From Devosia sp. 2618 (GTDB taxonomy: Bacteria > Pseudomonadota > Alphaproteobacteria > Rhizobiales > Devosiaceae): DNA of 64,000 nucleotides. This document shows positions 62,054 to 64,000 of this stretch, in pieces. The DNA lies in the NCBI RefSeq assembly GCF_040546815.1, contig NZ_JBEPOO010000001.1, positions 1 through 64,000 on the forward strand, in the 5' to 3' direction. Every line of letters starts with the position of its first letter. The first letter of the stretch is position 1. Under the pieces are notes generated by a model. The model did not search any database. It saw only the letters and a program-made list of their open reading frames with translations, and was not told where the DNA came from. The position numbers and the translations under genes are program-made.

Positions 62054-62350
62054 TCAGGCGCGCAGATCTGACCATTCGGGGTGGCGCCGAAACTGCGCCA
62101 CCACATAGGAGCACACCGGCGTAATCTTGAAGCCCTGTTCGCGGGCCTCGGTGATGGCCTTGTTGACCAGTTTGGCGGCAATGCCCTGGCCTTCATATTC
62201 GCGCGGCACGCCGGTGTGATCGATGGTGATGGTGCCGTCAGCGGCCGTGCTGAAGGTCATTTCCGCATCAAAGCCAGGCGCCAAATGGATCACGTAGCGG
62301 CCACGGCTGGCGCCATCTTCGCGGATAACGGTGTGTTCGGTATCGGACAT
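62054..62350 (-). CDS. Small GNAT-type N-acetyltransferase (YidJ/Gcn5-related, PF14542)
   Basis: A 98-residue minimal acetyltransferase fold. It has MTFSTAADGTITIDHTGVP, the acetyl-CoA loop PREYEGQGIAAKLVNKAI and the conserved Cys-Ser-Tyr of ITPVCSYVVAQFRRHPEW. Members are widespread and their substrates are mostly unknown. It is convergent with the LprI/RsiV-like gene with no gap. Confidence 0.88.
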   Translation of the reverse strand: MSDTEHTVIREDGASRGRYVIHLAPGFDAEMTFSTAADGTITIDHTGVPREYEGQGIAAKLVNKAITEAREQGFKITPVCSYVVAQFRRHPEWSDLRA

Positions 62351-62410
62351 CGAATGCTCTCTCCTTGTCCACTCAATGTGGGCAAGGCCGAGCGTCGCCG
62401 CAAGCCGTGA

Positions 62411-63112
62411 TCAGTGGGCGGCGTCCTGTTTGCCCCAACGCGCCTGAATGGAGCGGCCAAAGCCACCCAGCCAGGGTGCGAAAAACAGCAGGATGCGGCG
62501 GTGGTAGTGCAGCAGCATGAACAATGCGACCAGCACCAGCGTACCCACGACAATCACCAGCTCCAGCGACAGGCCAATAGATTTCAGCCACGCTGTCAGC
62601 AACATGCCGGGCAGGATGTGCGCGGCAGCCCAAACGAAGGCCGAGCTGACATTGATGATGGTGAAGTGGCTGTATTTCATGCCCATGATGCCGGCGACGC
62701 CGGGAATGACGGCCTTCACGCCAGGAATGAAGCGGCCAATGAACACGGCCTTGCCGCCATGGCGGGCGAAGAACTGTTCGCCGCGATCAATCAGGTCCTT
62801 ATGATTGCGAAACGGCCAGACCTCCTTGATGGAGTCCTTGAGGAAGTGGCCGATGGTGTAGGACAGCGCGTCGCCGATAATGGCGCCGATCACGGCTGCG
62901 AAATAGACCTCCCAGAACGGCAGGCGCCCTTCGGCGATGATGCCGCCGGCCAGCAGAAGCACGGGGGTCGAGGGGATGAACAGGCCGACGATGAACACGG
63001 CTTCGCCGATGGCGACGGCAAAGATGAACCAGAAGGTCAGCCAGAAATTGCCCGAAATCGTGTTGAGAAAATGTTCGAGATAGGCAGAAACAGTATGGAA
63101 GATGTCGAACAT
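62411..63112 (-). CDS. DedA-family membrane protein
   Basis: A 233-residue inner-membrane protein of the DedA/VTT superfamily, involved in lipid (undecaprenyl phosphate or phosphatidylethanolamine) flipping. The re-entrant motif regions are VGLFIPSTPVLLLAGG and, after the FARHGGKAVFIGRF helix, GVKAVIPGVAGIMGM. The conserved acidic residue of the first membrane part (AVAIGEAVFIVG) and the Arg of FIGRFIPG are present. About five spans are visible. Confidence 0.9.
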   Translation of the reverse strand: MFDIFHTVSAYLEHFLNTISGNFWLTFWFIFAVAIGEAVFIVGLFIPSTPVLLLAGGIIAEGRLPFWEVYFAAVIGAIIGDALSYTIGHFLKDSIKEVWPFRNHKDLIDRGEQFFARHGGKAVFIGRFIPGVKAVIPGVAGIMGMKYSHFTIINVSSAFVWAAAHILPGMLLTAWLKSIGLSLELVIVVGTLVLVALFMLLHYHRRILLFFAPWLGGFGRSIQARWGKQDAAH

Positions 63113-63215
63113 GACTGGCGTTCTCGTAGCGCAACAGGGCTCAATGCGTGTTGGGCCGTTGACTTATGGCTGTGCGCGCGTTGAGGCTCAAGCACTATCA
63201 CGAGAGAGTATGACT

Positions 63216-63611
63216 ATGAGTGAGTTACTTTATCACATGATCGCGTCCGGCCCCCGCCCCGTTGCGCCGTTCTCGCACGCGGTGGAAGCCGATGGCTGGG
63301 TGTTTCTCACCGGCCAGATGCCGACCGACCCGCAGGCCCCCGATGCGCCACTGCCCGAAGGCGTCGAGGAGCAGACGGTGCGGGTGATGGAGAATTTAAA
63401 GGTCGTATTGGGCGGGATCGGGCTGGGGCTCGAGCATGTCACGATGGCGCGGATTTATCTGACGCAGTTCGAGCGCGACTATGCGGCGCTCAATGCGTTG
63501 TGGCCGAGTTTTTTCGAAGCGGGGAAACTGCCGGCGCGGACGACGATCGGGGTGACGGCGCTGGCGGTGGGGGCGCTGGTCGAGATCGATCTGGTGGCGC
63601 GGCGGGGGTAA
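63216..63611 (+). CDS. RidA-family protein (enamine/imine deaminase-like)
   Basis: A 131-residue YjgF/YER057c/UK114-type protein. It has FSHAVEADGWVFLTGQMP, then QTVRVMENLKVVLGGIGLGLEHVTMARIYL and the end region LPARTTIGVTALAVGALVEIDLVA with the catalytic Arg. RidA proteins hydrolyse reactive enamines that form from amino acids, such as 2-aminoacrylate made by serine dehydratases. One such dehydratase gene (sdaA) lies about 5 kb away. The ATG at 63216 fits the GAGAG seven bases upstream; an ATG two codons earlier is too close to it. Confidence 0.87.
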   Translation: MSELLYHMIASGPRPVAPFSHAVEADGWVFLTGQMPTDPQAPDAPLPEGVEEQTVRVMENLKVVLGGIGLGLEHVTMARIYLTQFERDYAALNALWPSFFEAGKLPARTTIGVTALAVGALVEIDLVARRG

Positions 63612-63620
63612 GATTTTCTT

Positions 63621-63744
63621 ACCTCTCCCTTTGGGGGAGAGGTCGGAGCGTAGCGACGGGTGAGGGGGCCTTTTCCAACTGAGTATCTTGGGAACCCCCT
63701 CGCCCGCCCCTAAGAGGGGACGACCTCTCCCCCAAGGGAGAGGT
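63621..63744. repeat. REP-like palindromic repeat pair
   Basis: The 23-base imperfect palindrome ACCTCTCCCTTTGGGGGAG... at 63621-63643 recurs in reverse orientation at 63723-63744. The DNA between is also largely self-complementary. Repeats of this type, rich in CCTCTCCC/GGGAGAGG, are scattered through rhizobial genomes. Together they can form a large cruciform after the RidA gene and before the convergent gene. Confidence 0.7.
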
Positions 63745-63753
63745 GAAGGCAGA

Positions 63754-64000
63754 TCAGGCCGAGTAGGCCTTCACGTTCTGGGTCTGCTCGCCGAGGCCTT
63801 CGATGCCGAGGCGCATGACGTTGCCGGGCTTGAGCCAGACTGGATTTGGCTTGATGCCCATGCCGACGCCGGGAGGGGTGCCGGTGGAGATGATGTCGCC
63901 GGGCTGCAGGCTCATGAACTGGCTGACATAGGAGACGACAGTGGCGACGCTGAAGATCATCGTCTTGGTCGAGCCGTTCTGGTAGCGGTGACCGTCCACT
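63754..64000 (-). CDS. Fumarylacetoacetate hydrolase family protein, 3' part (cut by the window edge)
   Basis: C-terminal 81 or so residues of an FAH-family enzyme; the start lies beyond position 64000. The readable part has GDIISTGTPPGVGMG, the hallmark of the family's C-terminal barrel, and ends EGLGEQTQNVKAYSA. Members hydrolyse, decarboxylate or isomerise 2-oxo or beta-keto acids with a divalent metal; which of these applies cannot be judged from this part. Confidence 0.88.
   Translation of the reverse strand, partial: VDGHRYQNGSTKTMIFSVATVVSYVSQFMSLQPGDIISTGTPPGVGMGIKPNPVWLKPGNVMRLGIEGLGEQTQNVKAYSA

Overview
The window looks like chromosome of a GC-rich alphaproteobacterium of the order Hyphomicrobiales, probably Devosia or a near relative. 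The evidence is the rhizobial style of the mobility and insertion-sequence remnants, the initiator tRNA sequence, the coding-strand GC bias and the gene families present. The genus is an inference. No species call can be made from the sequence alone.

Backbone, left (1-12,350): MscS-type channel, MltB-type lytic transglycosylase with a peptidoglycan-binding tail, two paralogous secreted or cytosolic alpha/beta hydrolases on either side of a bfd-bfr iron-storage operon and an EAL phosphodiesterase, a secreted CAP-RTX protein, a DUF599 membrane protein, a Tas-like aldo/keto reductase, and the initiator tRNA-fMet.

Genomic island (about 12,336-41,976): a 56-base repeat holding the 3' end of tRNA-fMet and its terminator recurs about 29.6 kb downstream with three differences, so the intervening DNA reads as an integrated element. 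Its left end carries a serine recombinase broken by a stop and a frameshift, whose 3' end runs antisense through the tRNA. Its right end carries decayed TraG/VirD4, helicase, relaxase and MobC genes and a possible oriT. Between these broken ends sits an intact catabolic load of roughly 22 kb. It comprises a tripartite tricarboxylate uptake system (two TctC receptors, the TctDE two-component pair, a TctA-TctB fusion), two PrpF-type isomerases, an isopropylmalate-dehydrogenase-like enzyme, a CaiB CoA-transferase, an RraA-type aldolase, D-2-hydroxyacid and Ldh2-type dehydrogenases, an AbrB-type permease, a TcuA-like flavoprotein, a hydroxypyruvate-isomerase-like protein, an aldehyde dehydrogenase, a cupin and two GntR regulators. 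Together these suggest import and breakdown of a citrate- or aconitate-like polycarboxylate by a route I cannot match to a described pathway.

Second accessory block (41,977-53,880): two truncated IS3-family remnants with a metallo-beta-lactamase fragment between them. An operon on the minus strand follows: substrate-binding protein, ABC ATPase, two permeases, AtzG-like small protein, AtzE-like amidase and Ldh2-type dehydrogenase. Five of these genes are joined by four successive ATGA overlaps. A LacI regulator lies upstream, and two LacI-type palindromes sit in front of the operon. This looks like uptake and hydrolysis of a small amide or urea-type compound. About 1.1 kb of gene-poor, partly AT-rich DNA separates it from the backbone.

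Backbone, right (53,880-64,000): methyltransferase, GntR regulator, O-antigen-ligase-like membrane protein, L-serine dehydratase, carboxylesterase, diguanylate cyclase, a LprI/DUF3298 secreted protein, a small GNAT protein, DedA, RidA-like protein, a rhizobial-type palindromic repeat and the 3' part of a fumarylacetoacetate-hydrolase-family gene cut by the window edge.
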